From: Caulochytrium protostelioides
Lineage: Eukaryota > Chytridiomycota > Caulochytriomycetes > Caulochytriales > Caulochytriaceae
NCBI GenBank assembly: GCA_003615045.1
Contig: ML014111.1
Span: 244,634 to 308,633, forward strand
DNA: 64,000 nt
Direction: 5' to 3'
Part shown: in pieces, positions 50,390 to 60,468 of the stretch
Numbering within the stretch: the first letter of the stretch is position 1
Layout: each line of letters starts with the position of its first letter
Program-made: the position numbers and the translations under genes
Notes under the pieces: generated by a model
What the model was told of the DNA's origin: nothing
The model's database searches: none
Seen by the model: the letters and a program-made list of their open reading frames with translations, nothing else

Positions 50390-51400
50390 GACCCCCACCG
50401 AGGCCGTAGCGCATTCGATCCATCTCCGGATGCGCTGGCCGACCACGGACCGCAACCTGGTTGGCTCCCAGTTGCGGCACAGCGCTATCGATCTGACGGG
50501 CAAGGCCAGACAACGTCGGATGTTCAACGCGGCATTGAGGTCGCGGTTCAAGTTCACCAACTTGCCGTGGGTGGCTTCATACCACAGCAAGCCACGAACC
50601 ACGGTTCCCTGGCGCCGGCGTTGACCGGGTTTCAGGACCCCATTCGTCTGGGCATACACCCGGGTCTCGCAGACCAGGGTGGCCGGCGTCGGCGTGGTCA
50701 GTTGGGCACCCGCGCGAGCGTTGTGGGGCGGGTTGGCCCGCGTCGGCGCGGTCGAGCGAGCGCTGACCGGGACGTGCGAACCGGGTTCACGGCCGCAGGC
50801 GCGGTTGGGGCTACACTCGTCCGGGACGTGCGAGCGGTCGACACCTGCGTCGGGTCCCGGAGATTCACCGTGGCCAGGAGGTCATCCGTCTCGGTATGCA
50901 CCTGCGTCGTCCGGAACTCGTCGGCCAGGACGGTGCGGAAGCAGTGGGCGCACGTCTTGTACGCCCGAGCCGCTGGAACCGAGATCTCGTCCTGGCCCCC
51001 AGGAGCCAACTTGGAGGCGCCATAGGCGACCACCACTTCAGCGACCACGGGCGCCATCTCCGTGACCGCCTCCTTGGCGACGCGGTTCAAAAACTGGGCA
51101 AACACGCGCTGCTTGCCGCCATACAACCGGAGGCGCTGGCGTGCCCAGCTTCAAGAACTCGACCCATAGCGGCTCATACGTGGCGAGCCACACCTCCAGG
51201 AAGCGGTGGTGCACGTCGAGCGCTGTGCCCCTGGAGCCCACCTCGGACAGCCGCTGCAGCGGCTCTTTCCAATGGCGCTGCCACGTCTCTGACTGCTTTT
51301 GGGCGGCTTTCGTGCTGGCTTCCCCATAGTACTGCTTTCGACTCAGCTTCCAGCTGACGACCTGGCGGATCGGGTAGGGCAACCTTTATATTCAGCAATA
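50390..51400 (-). mobile_element. Fanzor-like (TnpB-related) transposon relic, copy B
   Basis: Minus-strand pieces in at least three frames, in N-to-C order. 51382-51130 has WKLSRKQYYGEASTKAAQK, a Trp-rich helix and FLEVWLATYEPLWVEFLK. 51120-50870 has MYGGKQRVFAQFLNRVAKEA, VVVAYGASKLAPGG, and AYKTCAHCFRTVLADEFRTT followed by a HTETDD segment. 50620-50400 has VRGLLWYEATHGKLV and NLNRDLNAALNIRRC. The last is the RuvC-III signature (RDxNAAxNI) of TnpB/Fanzor nucleases, and the DEFRTT block fits the RuvC-II/zinc-finger neighbourhood. The parts are in family order but separated by frame changes and a duplicated block, so this copy is non-functional. Fanzors are eukaryotic, transposon-encoded RNA-guided nucleases. 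No terminal repeats are seen. Copy A at 10.9 kb is a shorter relative. Confidence 0.72.
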
Positions 51401-51588
51401 TATAGGCTGGAGCAACTAGAAAGGCCCCTGCGTTGCGGGGCTTGAAAGAAAAAGAAGAAAGAGAACGTCGTGCACGCGCCCCGCTGGGCGGAATGGCCGC
51501 CGGAATCGACGACCGATCTGCGCGCAGGTGCGTGCGTGGGCGAGTCGCGTGATGGATCGGTCGATCGGCCGATCGATCGACCGGGAGC

Positions 51589-51969
51589 TTAGTGGGCGAG
51601 GCGGATGCCGACGCCGCCCTTCTCCCAGCCCTTGCCGATGCTGATGACGCGACCCTCCTTCAGGATCATCTCGATGATCTCGTCCTCCTTGCGGTCACCA
51701 AAGAGGTCGGCGATGACGGCGCTGGGGGCCTTGATGGCCATGCCGTTGTTGCCGCGGTTGTTGTCGGCATTCTGATAGACGGAGAACGACTGGACGGTGT
51801 CGATGAGCGCCGGGCGCGGCGGGCCGTTCGGGCGCGGCTCGGCCAAGTAGTCCTTGACGGCCTGCGCGCTCTCGGCGTAGATAAAGACCTCCGGCGCATG
51901 GGGCTTGTTGGCGTCGTGGTACGTGACCTTGACGGGACCGGTGGCGGGCAGGGGAGGTGATGAAGGCAT
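51589..51969 (-). CDS. RTC3: RTC3-like SBDS N-terminal-domain protein
   Basis: A 126-residue protein starting MPSSPPLPATGPVKVTYHDA. It matches the SBDS N-terminal (FYSH) fold: FIYAESAQAVKDYL, then IDTVQSFSVYQN, then APSAVIADLFGDRKEDEIIE and MILKEGRV. Yeast Rtc3 is a single FYSH domain of about 111 residues that affects RNA metabolism and telomere capping, while full SBDS/Sdo1 has two further domains that are absent here. The frame upstream to 52080 is open but unconserved. The next gene on the left is the Fanzor-like relic, with 188 bp between. Confidence 0.9.
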   Translation of the reverse strand: MPSSPPLPATGPVKVTYHDANKPHAPEVFIYAESAQAVKDYLAEPRPNGPPRPALIDTVQSFSVYQNADNNRGNNGMAIKAPSAVIADLFGDRKEDEIIEMILKEGRVISIGKGWEKGGVGIRLAH

Positions 51970-53594
51970 GATGGGCAGAGTGATCGAGTTTTGAAAGAAG
52001 AAAGCGAGCTGCGTGATGTAGCCAGAACTCGGACCCAAAGAGTTCCAAAGGGGGAAAGAAGCAGAGGGGGTGGCGAGCAAGGGAGGCGTGGGGTATCAGC
52101 CGGGAGAGGACACACGGGTCAGGCATGAACGACGGATCGGCAATGGAAGGACGCCGATGATCGAAAGCACAACAAATGAATCAGACGCGTCGTGATGACC
52201 GCGCGCGCTTTATATAGCCGAGACGCCCGTGCCGATGCCGATGGAAACCGATGAGGCGTGGCGAGGCGCGCCGATGACTCGGATTCACTCCGCGGGGTGC
52301 ACGGGCCTGCATGCGCCCTGCGGCCAGCGTGGGCGGTGTGTCGCGCGGCCCTTCACCGCTGTCGATGGCGCACGCGTCGCGGCGGCTCCTGCCCTCGTCC
52401 CGCGCCGGAGCCTCGCGTCGCGCGGCGTGAGGCCGCCCATCAGGCCGCCCGTGCGGCGGCGCGGCTGCCAGATCACGCTGCGAGCACGCCGCTCCGCGGC
52501 GGCGGCGGTCGTCGACGCGACCGTCGACGGGCCAGCAAGAAGCGCGCGCGCCGCGGGTGACGAGGATCATCCACGGCGCGGCCGTCCTTCGCGGGGATCT
52601 CGCGTCATCGGCGGCCGGCGCGCGGTGAGCCGCCGACAGGACCCGCGGGTGCCGTCGGTGGGCGCCGTGCGGCGCCGTGCGGCGGCTGCACATGCGGCTG
52701 CATCCACGGCGGGGCTCCGAAGGCCGCGTGACGTGATATGGGACCGGTGACCGTCGCGCGTCGCCACTGCGGCAGGCGGCGCAGCAGCGGCCGCGGCGTG
52801 GTGGGGCGGGGCGGGGCGGTCGACGGCGCGGCCGCTCGTCGGTCCAGGATCGAGCAGCACGCGTTTGGATTCGTCGCATCGCGCGGGTCCTGGCCGCCGC
52901 CTCGCGGCCGCGCTCGTGCCAGCGGAGGCCGACGCGGAGGCCGACGCGGATGCCAAACGCGGAGGCCGACGCCGACGCGCCAAGGGTGGCGCGACGAATG
53001 ACGTGGCCCAGCGTCGCGGCCACGCACCGCCGCGTCCGGCGCGAGCCGAGCGCCGCGGCCTCGCGACGAGGCGATGCTCGTGCACCTCAAGGGTCCTGGC
53101 CAACGCGGGCCCCGGCGCGTCCGTCGCCGGGAGCGAGCGGGCAGGTGGGCTCATCGCTCGCGTCGAGCGCACCCCCATGACCGCTGTGAGTGAGACGTGA
53201 TCGGCGTGCATCAGTTATACCCGCCCGTCACCCATGAGGGGACGCACGTCGCCGTGCTCGCCGCCGTCCGTGGATGCGTCACCTCCAACCGGGCGTGGGA
53301 CGACGCCTCCGGCGGGCTGAGCCACGCCTGCGCATCCTGCGCGTCGGAGCGCGCTATCGAGGTGACTGGACGGGGCTAATGCCCACGGCGATGCCATGCC
53401 ATGCCATGCATACACAGCCATCATCGCAAAACGGGTTCCGCTCAACGGTGTTCAAACATACACGAAAGGTGATCGCGGGCTACGAAAGAGAACCATGCGA
53501 GCCAGCTGCAGACGCGCTGCCCGGTTGTCACGGGGCACGGAAGCCGCCATCGCCATCACCGTCGCCATCGCCATCGCCGCCGCGTCCGTGATCC
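51970..53594. other. Intergenic region RTC3 / RPD3, no confirmed gene
   Basis: Long open frames on the minus strand (52181-53023) are Arg-rich with no domain and are mirrored by equally open plus-strand frames, as expected from GC bias. I see no exon. Confidence 0.45.
52209..52216 (-). promoter_or_regulatory. TATA box upstream of RTC3
   Basis: TATATAAA on the minus strand, then G, 240 bp before the RTC3 ATG. It stands out in an otherwise very GC-rich stretch. Confidence 0.5.
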
Positions 53595-53997
53595 TCACGA
53601 CTCGGTCTTTGGCAGCGCCGATGACGTCCCAGACGCCGGTGTCGCCGACGCAGGGGCCGGCTCATCCACCACCATGGCGTCGGCCGCCGTATCGTCGGCC
53701 GCCGCCCCAGCGTTCGACGGCTTTGCCTCCAACGACGACGTGGACCCAGCAGATCCCGCGGCCGCCGCGACGTCCGCCGGCTGCTCCTCCGCCGGCTGCT
53801 CCTCCGCCGGCGCGGCGGTCGCGACTTTGATCCGCTTCAGCACGGGCGACCCGGTCGGGTCCACGGCCATCGGGCCGCTGTCGTTGCTGGGGTCATCGCG
53901 GTCGCGGTCGCGACGGCCGTCCGAGGCCACCGGCGCCACTGCGGGTGCCGAGGCCGATGGCAGCGCGTCCCCCGCGGGAGGTGCCGCGAGGGCCACG

Positions 53998-54035
<38 letters not shown>

Positions 54036-56123
54036 TGGCGGGCGCTGGGAATCGGTGGGATGGGAGACCGGGGTCACGGGCGCCGCCCTGTGCGGGGGCG
54101 GGGGCGCCGCCTCGGTCGCGGCAGTCGCCGCAGGGGTCGTCGCCGTCGCCGTCGCAGCGGCCGGCGCCGGCGCCGACGGCAGCGCGGGCACACGCGTCTG
54201 CGGATAAGGATCGGGTCCGTCGGCCGCGGGCCATCCGCGCGCGGCCGCGTCGGCCGCATCGACCAGCATGCGGTCCATTGTGGCAGCCGGGACCGGGGTC
54301 GAGGGCGCCGTCGAGAGCGGGTCGCCGCACGTCGAGGACGCGTGAGGCCGGGCCGGGGCGGCTGCGGCTGCGGCTGCGGTCGCGGCTGGGTCGGCGGTCG
54401 GCGTGGCGTCGGTGGGCGCGGCGAGGGATGTCGCCGTTGCCGTCGCCGTCGCGGGCGTCGCGTCCGAAGGGGCGGCGGGCGCCGCGGCAGGCGGAGCGGC
54501 GGCGGCGGCCGGCGGCGGCGGCGCCATCGCCGCCAGCGCCAGCGTGTCGGCGGTCAGATGCACCGCATTCGCGCGTCGCCGCTCGGGCGGTGGGGAGCGT
54601 GAACGCGAGCGGGAGTGGTCCCGTGGCGCGGCGCGGCGTGGGGAGGTCGCGGCGATGTCGCGCGCGCCGCGGGCGCGGTTGCCGTCGGCGCCGCGGAGCG
54701 TGGGGTCGCGCAAGCGGCCGAGCGCGGAGGGCTCACCGTCCTCGTCGTCGGAGAGGGCGTCGCCGGCGGGCGGGCGGTTCGCGGCCGAGCCAGCGGCCGT
54801 AGTGCGCCGCGTGTCCGGGTCGCCGTCGAGCTCGGCGTCGCGGGCCTCGGCATTCGCCTCGTCGTAGTCGGGCACGAGGTCGGACCGCTGCGGCGGCGGC
54901 GTGAGCGCGCAGACCGACGGCGCGCGAGCGATGTGGCGCAGCGACTCGATCGCTTGCATCTGGAGCTTTTCGAGGTAGGCGCGGGAGTTGTGGTTGTCCA
55001 TGTTGCTCGCCGGGATGTCGAGTTTGTAGTGGGGTCCGTAGTAGTTGAAGTGGGCGTGGTATGGCAAGTCGGCGGGCACGGTGACGCCAAGAGCAAGGGT
55101 GGTCTCGTAGGTCCACGCGCGGGCCACGTTGCGGATCGTGTATCCGCCGCCGCCCACGAGGATCAGGGGTTTCCCGAACCGCTTGAGGTATTCGACGCTC
55201 TGGGCGTGCCCGCGCATGCTCAGGTTGAAGCAGCCGAGGCGGTCGCCGACGAGCGAGTCGGCGCCCAGCTGGAGGACGACGGCGCCCGGGTCATACCAGG
55301 CCATGACCTGGCCAATGACGCTGCGGAAGATGAAGCGATACGAGGCGTCGTCGATGCCGTCGTTCAGCGGGATATTGACGGCGTAGTGCTTGCCCTTGCC
55401 GATGCCGATGTCGCTGATGTGGCCGGTGCCCGGAAAAAACTCGCCGAACTTGTGGAAGCTAACGGTCATGACGCGGTCGGTCGTATAGAAGGCTTCCTCG
55501 ACGCCGTCGCCGTGGTGGACGTCGGTATCAATGTACAGCACGCGCGGGTGCACGGTGAGCAGCTCCAGGATCGCGAGGTTGATGTCGTTCACGTAGCAGA
55601 ACCCCGAAGCCTCGCCGCGCTTGGCGTGGTGCAGGCCGCCGCCCCAGTTGATCGCGATATCGCTCTCGCCTGCATTGAGCGTCCGTGCCGCGTCGATCGA
55701 GCCGCCAGCCGAGAGGCTCACGAACTCGTACATCCCGTCAAAGACGGGACAGTCGGGGCAGTAGTCGCCGACATTGAAGCGGGTCTGCCACTTCACGATT
55801 TCGTCCTTGTCCTCGGGCGTGATGCGCTTGAGGAAATCCATATAGTCGTTGGCGTGGAACCGCGTCATCTGAAGCATATCGGCGGGCTTGGGGATGCGGA
55901 CATGCATGGCGCGTTCGAGCCCATACGCGGTAATCAGCTCGTGGGCCATCCGCGAGCGAAACGGTTTCATGACATGCTTATCGCCGAGATGGTAGTGTCC
56001 AATGTCGGGGTGGTAGTGATACGACACGCGGGACCGACTCGCGCCGAGCGCATCGTCCGACCGTCCGATCGTCATCGTGACAGTGTCGGACCCCTTTCCG
56101 GGAAGCTCGCAGGGATCGCTCAA
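53595..56123 (-). CDS. RPD3: Class I histone deacetylase, RPD3 type, with long disordered tail
   Basis: An 842-residue protein. The catalytic domain spans about 34-405 and is intact: the His pair in GGGLHHAKR (H165, H166), zinc ligands D201 and H203 in DTDVHHGDG, the third ligand in GADS (D289), and the catalytic Tyr in GGGGYT (Y328). MKPFRSRMAHELITAYGL, GKGKHYAVNIPLNDGIDD and NNYxGPxYKLDIPASNM-like residues place it with RPD3/HDAC1-2 rather than HOS2. RPD3 removes acetyl groups from histone lysines in Sin3-type corepressor complexes in the nucleus. The C-terminal tail of about 430 residues is Ala/Pro/Asp-rich and disordered, with EPEPEPEPEP and AEEQPAEEQPAD repeats, longer than usual. The start could also be Met17 at 56075. 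Confidence 0.93.
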
Positions 56124-59100
56124 CTGAAAGCAGCACGCAAGGGTCGGTCACTCGCTGCGATGCGATACGAGACGAGACGCTCTGATGCGATGCGATGCGA
56201 TGTCGTGACGAACGACCACGACGCGTCGGGTCAACGAGTTGCAGCGGGAGGAGGAGACGTAGTCGCGGGGGTGACCGCCAAGGGCACGCAAGAGCCAAGT
56301 CCGTTCGCGGGAAACCCAGAGCCGGGACAGAAGCAGAGCCGGCATCGTCGGGCCGACGTGCCGGTAGCGCGATGGTCCACGTGGCAGCCCTACGCGCCCG
56401 CAAGGCGCTCTCGGATGTCCTGTCATGGCGACCACCCGCTACCGGATGTATGGACGGCGGCGACGGCGGCGACGGCGGCCGGGCCGTCTCTGTGGTCCTC
56501 AGCGGTTCCTTCGCCTCCCCCTCCAGCGGAGGCTTTGGCGGCGGCGGCGGCGGCGGCGGCGGGGGTGTGGCGACGAGAGGCCGTGCGGTCGCCGTTAGGC
56601 CGCCATCGCGCTCCCGCGGCGCGCACCCGCGCCACGCTCAGACGCCGCGCTGGGCCGGACCGGTACCGGCCCTGAGGCACGCCACGCAGGGACCCTCGTC
56701 CCATCTTGCGCGAGGAAGCGGCCCCGGCATGCACGCGCATCGCGCAGGCATCGCGGGGATCGCCGCTGGCAGGATCCTCGCGTCGTAGGACTCTTGACAG
56801 GCATCGCACACGCATATCGATCATCCGATGCGATGGGGTACGCGCTGGCCGTCGAAAGCCAATGGGCGCCGTCTGGCCCGAGACAACCGTCACGTCATGT
56901 CATGCACGAGGCAGCCTGGCATGATCGCGAGCGTGGTAGCGCGTTGCTGACGGTGGGCACAGGCATGTCAAAACAGCAACAACTGCAGCCCCCATACCAC
57001 GCGGCGCACGACGCCACATCCACGCGGCCTTGTGCCGAAAGCTCGAGGGAATGCAGCTGACATGCGGCCGCGCGTGCTCAAAGCCGTCAAACGGCTTGGC
57101 AGAAACATCAGGCCATCCGCGGCGAGGAGGAGAGGTCGACTTCACCCCTGCTCGTATACCCCATGCCACAGCGCGGCGGACAGGTTGCGGGACCAGCAGT
57201 ATCCAGCGCGGCGGCATGGCGCGCCGTGCCCGTGAGCTTCCAAACCGGCGGCGGCGGCCTGACTCCGCGTCGCTGTCGCCATCGCCATCGCCATCGGCTA
57301 AGCTGAAGTGGACGTCATGGCCCGGGCCCGGGCCGGCGGGTGCCCGCCGCAGCCGCCCACGGGATAGCCATCGTCCCACGCACGAAGCCGGGCAGGCGTT
57401 CTCGCTGTTTCTCTCTCGCGTAGAGCCCCTGTGCTGCCTGGCACCGATGCGCCTTGTACGAGCAGACCGCTGCGCCGGCGTTCCCGTTGCCTGCGGGTAG
57501 GCGCACGCGGGTGCGGGTGCGGGTGCCGGTGCGGAAGCCGTGGCCCTGGCATCGTCGGCCCGTGGGCCTACGATCCAGGACCGACGTCGGCGTGATGGCT
57601 GAAGCGTGCCTCCGAATCCCGTCGCGCCGCTGGCCTGATGTCCCGTCGCCCGCGGCCTCATCGCCTGATGTCCGCTGCCACCCGTGCGCGGGCGCCGAAC
57701 GATGGACCGTCAGAGAGAACGGACCGCTGCCGCGGTCGGACCAACGCAGCGAACGACGTATGGTGAGAAGCAGTCTCTGTTCTCCTCGGCGATCGATGGC
57801 GGCTCGTGGCTCGCCCGTATAAGGAGGCGGCCGTCGCCGCGCCGGAAGCCGCTCCCACGCATGGCATGGCATGGCATCGCCGCAACGTGGCTTGCGGTGA
57901 CGATTTGTCAGACGCCCACAATGGATCCGTGTCCACCACGACATTGAGCTTCGCCTTCGCCATTACTGGAATCGATCCATCCGAGGTTGGAAGACCAGCG
58001 TAGATGAGCGTAGACGAGACGCTGCGCCCCTCATCGCCCAAGTGACGCCCGCCCCCCCTTCCAGCGTCGTTCTCTCGACATTCGTGTCATGGTGTATCGC
58101 TCACGCCCACGTTGCTTCGTATAAACAGTCTGAAACAATCACGGTCGGGCGTACTGGTGGTCGACGTCGACACCGACGCGTTGGAACCATTGGCAAAAAC
58201 GACCGCCACTGATCGACATCCACCACATCAAGGCCACGGCACTCCCACTCCCCTTCGCATCGCCCTTTCTGCGTGATTCGAGTTCCGCAGAACGACTCCC
58301 CGCCTGTTGGATCATCTTATCGCCATCATTTCCATTGGCACGCTGCGTCGCATTGATTGCCTTGGTTGGTGTCCATCGGTTCTGAAAGCGTCGCCCTTCG
58401 TGGTCCGAGCGGAGTTTCATTGTTGTGACACCGAGGCCCATGGCCGCAAAAAGATCATCCCACATTTTGGTCGTCCCCTGCCTGCAGGTCCCCCGTGCAC
58501 ACGGTCGGCGACTACCCACCGGACGTCATCGACAACACCGATCCAAGAAGGCGCGAGCCGCGTGCGGAACCGGCCATAACGGGTCCTCCGTCTTTGCGTG
58601 CGCGCTGCGTGGTGACGCCATCGCCGCCGGTCCGCTCCCTCATCCACGCCGTGCCGGCCGTCACCCGTGTGTATCGTGCGCCACGTGCGACTACACCCGA
58701 GTCTGCGGAGAATTCCGGACCCTCGTTGCCTCCCCTTTCGCTTCCTCTGCGCTCTCCCCACGCTTGAACACGGTCAGCCCAAGCTTCCAGTCCAGGAAGG
58801 CCCCCTGCCTGCTTGATCCCGTCCCCATCCTCGTTGCGTGAACAAGAAATCCGGCCTGCCACGAGTCCGCCTGTCAGGATCGCCGTCTGAGCCACGCGCC
58901 CCTTTCCCTACTCCTGCGACGCCGGACCGCTCCGAACGGCTTGGCACCGCCGCCCCGATCGGCCCCGGCCACGCCGCTCGCTCCCCTCCGGTCGTTTCCC
59001 GTGAGCTCCATCATAGACAATCCCGGGCCTCCACCCACCAAACCGCAGTAGGAAACGGAGTGCAGCCGACCCGCAGCGCATATCGTTCATAATCCCGCTG

Positions 59101-60468
59101 ACGGCCATTCGACCGCAGCCTGGCGAAGAAACTCACCACGTGGCGGCTTGCCCGTGATTGCTTTCCGATCTGCCAGATCCACGATCTCGCCTTCGACCTC
59201 GACCTCGATCTCTTGATTTGTCGATCGTGCTGCTGACCGCAACGGCCAAGACCACCTTCATACCTGCACCCCATATCGTTTACCTGGTGTTCACCTGGGT
59301 GTGCTACCCGCGATCCGTGATCTGTGAACCTCCCATCGTGCAGCTTCTCTTTTCACCACGTCACGTTTGAACAACGACTCGCTCGGCCGTTCCTTGCCAT
59401 CGTCAAAGTTGTGCTTTCGACCTACCCCTTCCTCCCACCCTTCGTGGCCGTTTGTGCAGTGTCGATTAGGTGTGAGCCTCAACGTTGGTTACGGGACGAT
59501 CGATCACATCGATCGATCACCGAATTAGCTAATCGTTCCATCCCCTTCCCCCACTCCATTCATTGATCCGATTCAGGTGTATCCACTCTGCTCGTTTTGA
59601 TTGCTCGATCTCGTACCGTTCTCGTGGCGACCATTCTTGCTACGTCGCTCGTGATCTCCTAAGGGCGTGGCCCCTTCTTTGAACGGCTCAAACGGCGAAC
59701 TACTTAGTGTTGGAGCTGTAAGTAATCATCGCGATCGTATGCATCTCGCGTATTGCTTGTCATTGATCGTTCTCTACGATTCTGACTGCGTAGCTCATCG
59801 TTTACCCTGATATCTTTTTTCGGTGCGATCGCGCTGCGCGACCCCTGCTGCTCTGATTATCGGTGAAACGCTGTGTAGTTTTTCCGGGTCCATTGGTGGC
59901 GACGTTTGTATGACACGACACCCCTGCTTCCGCTCTCCGACATCCGCTTGCTCCCGACTCCACGGCCTCCTCGGCTCCGAAAATTCGTCTCTTTTCGCTC
60001 CATCGCCCACCGTCTGTTTGCCCAGACGCCTTCCCCTTTTGTTGTTGTTGTCTCGTTTCGTCCCTCGGACCGGTTTCCTTAGTGGGTGGTGAAGCCCTTT
60101 TGTTTGCCGCCTTCCACGGCCCCATTCGTCGCCGTGACGCCCTTACACCGGTTGATCAGTCGCCGATTGGTTCAATTTGTCAGCCCCGTTGTCAGGACCG
60201 TTACACTGGTTGAGCAAGAATTTATCTATACGGACATCGTCTTGTATCTTTCCTTGCCCACGTTTCTTGTTCCTCAGTTATTAGTGGCCCTTCCGTGATT
60301 ACGCTTGTTAAGGACTCCGTCTTGATCCGACGGCATCGAAATCCAGTTCGTGGTGTTCGCTCATCTCCGGACCGCTCACGACGCTGGTTGGTTTGCTGGA
60401 CATCCCTCCTTGCCAACCGACTTTTTTGGGCCCTTCCCATACCAGACCCCTCGCACCCTATCGCTACC
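56124..60468. other. 4.3-kb gene-poor divergent region RPD3 / DUC1
   Basis: 56.1-58.0 kb is GC-rich with CGG runs (56526-56560) and mirrored shadow frames. From about 58.05 kb the sequence becomes pyrimidine-rich and AT-richer on the plus strand, which suggests a long DUC1 promoter/leader. A consensus donor GTAAGT occurs at 59718, and a CCATACCAG acceptor-like site lies at about 60446, just before the DUC1 ATG, so a leader intron of about 730 nt is possible. A 126-codon minus-strand frame at 58139-58519 is the only frame that looks even slightly gene-like. Confidence 0.45.

Noticed and set aside
52181-53023. 280-codon minus-strand frame upstream of RTC3
   Set aside because: Arg-rich, mirrored by open plus-strand frames, and crosses the RTC3 TATA box.
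58139-58519. 126-codon minus-strand frame (MWDDLFAAMGLGVTTMKLRS)
   Set aside because: Composition is gene-like, but no family, no promoter and no splice partners were found.
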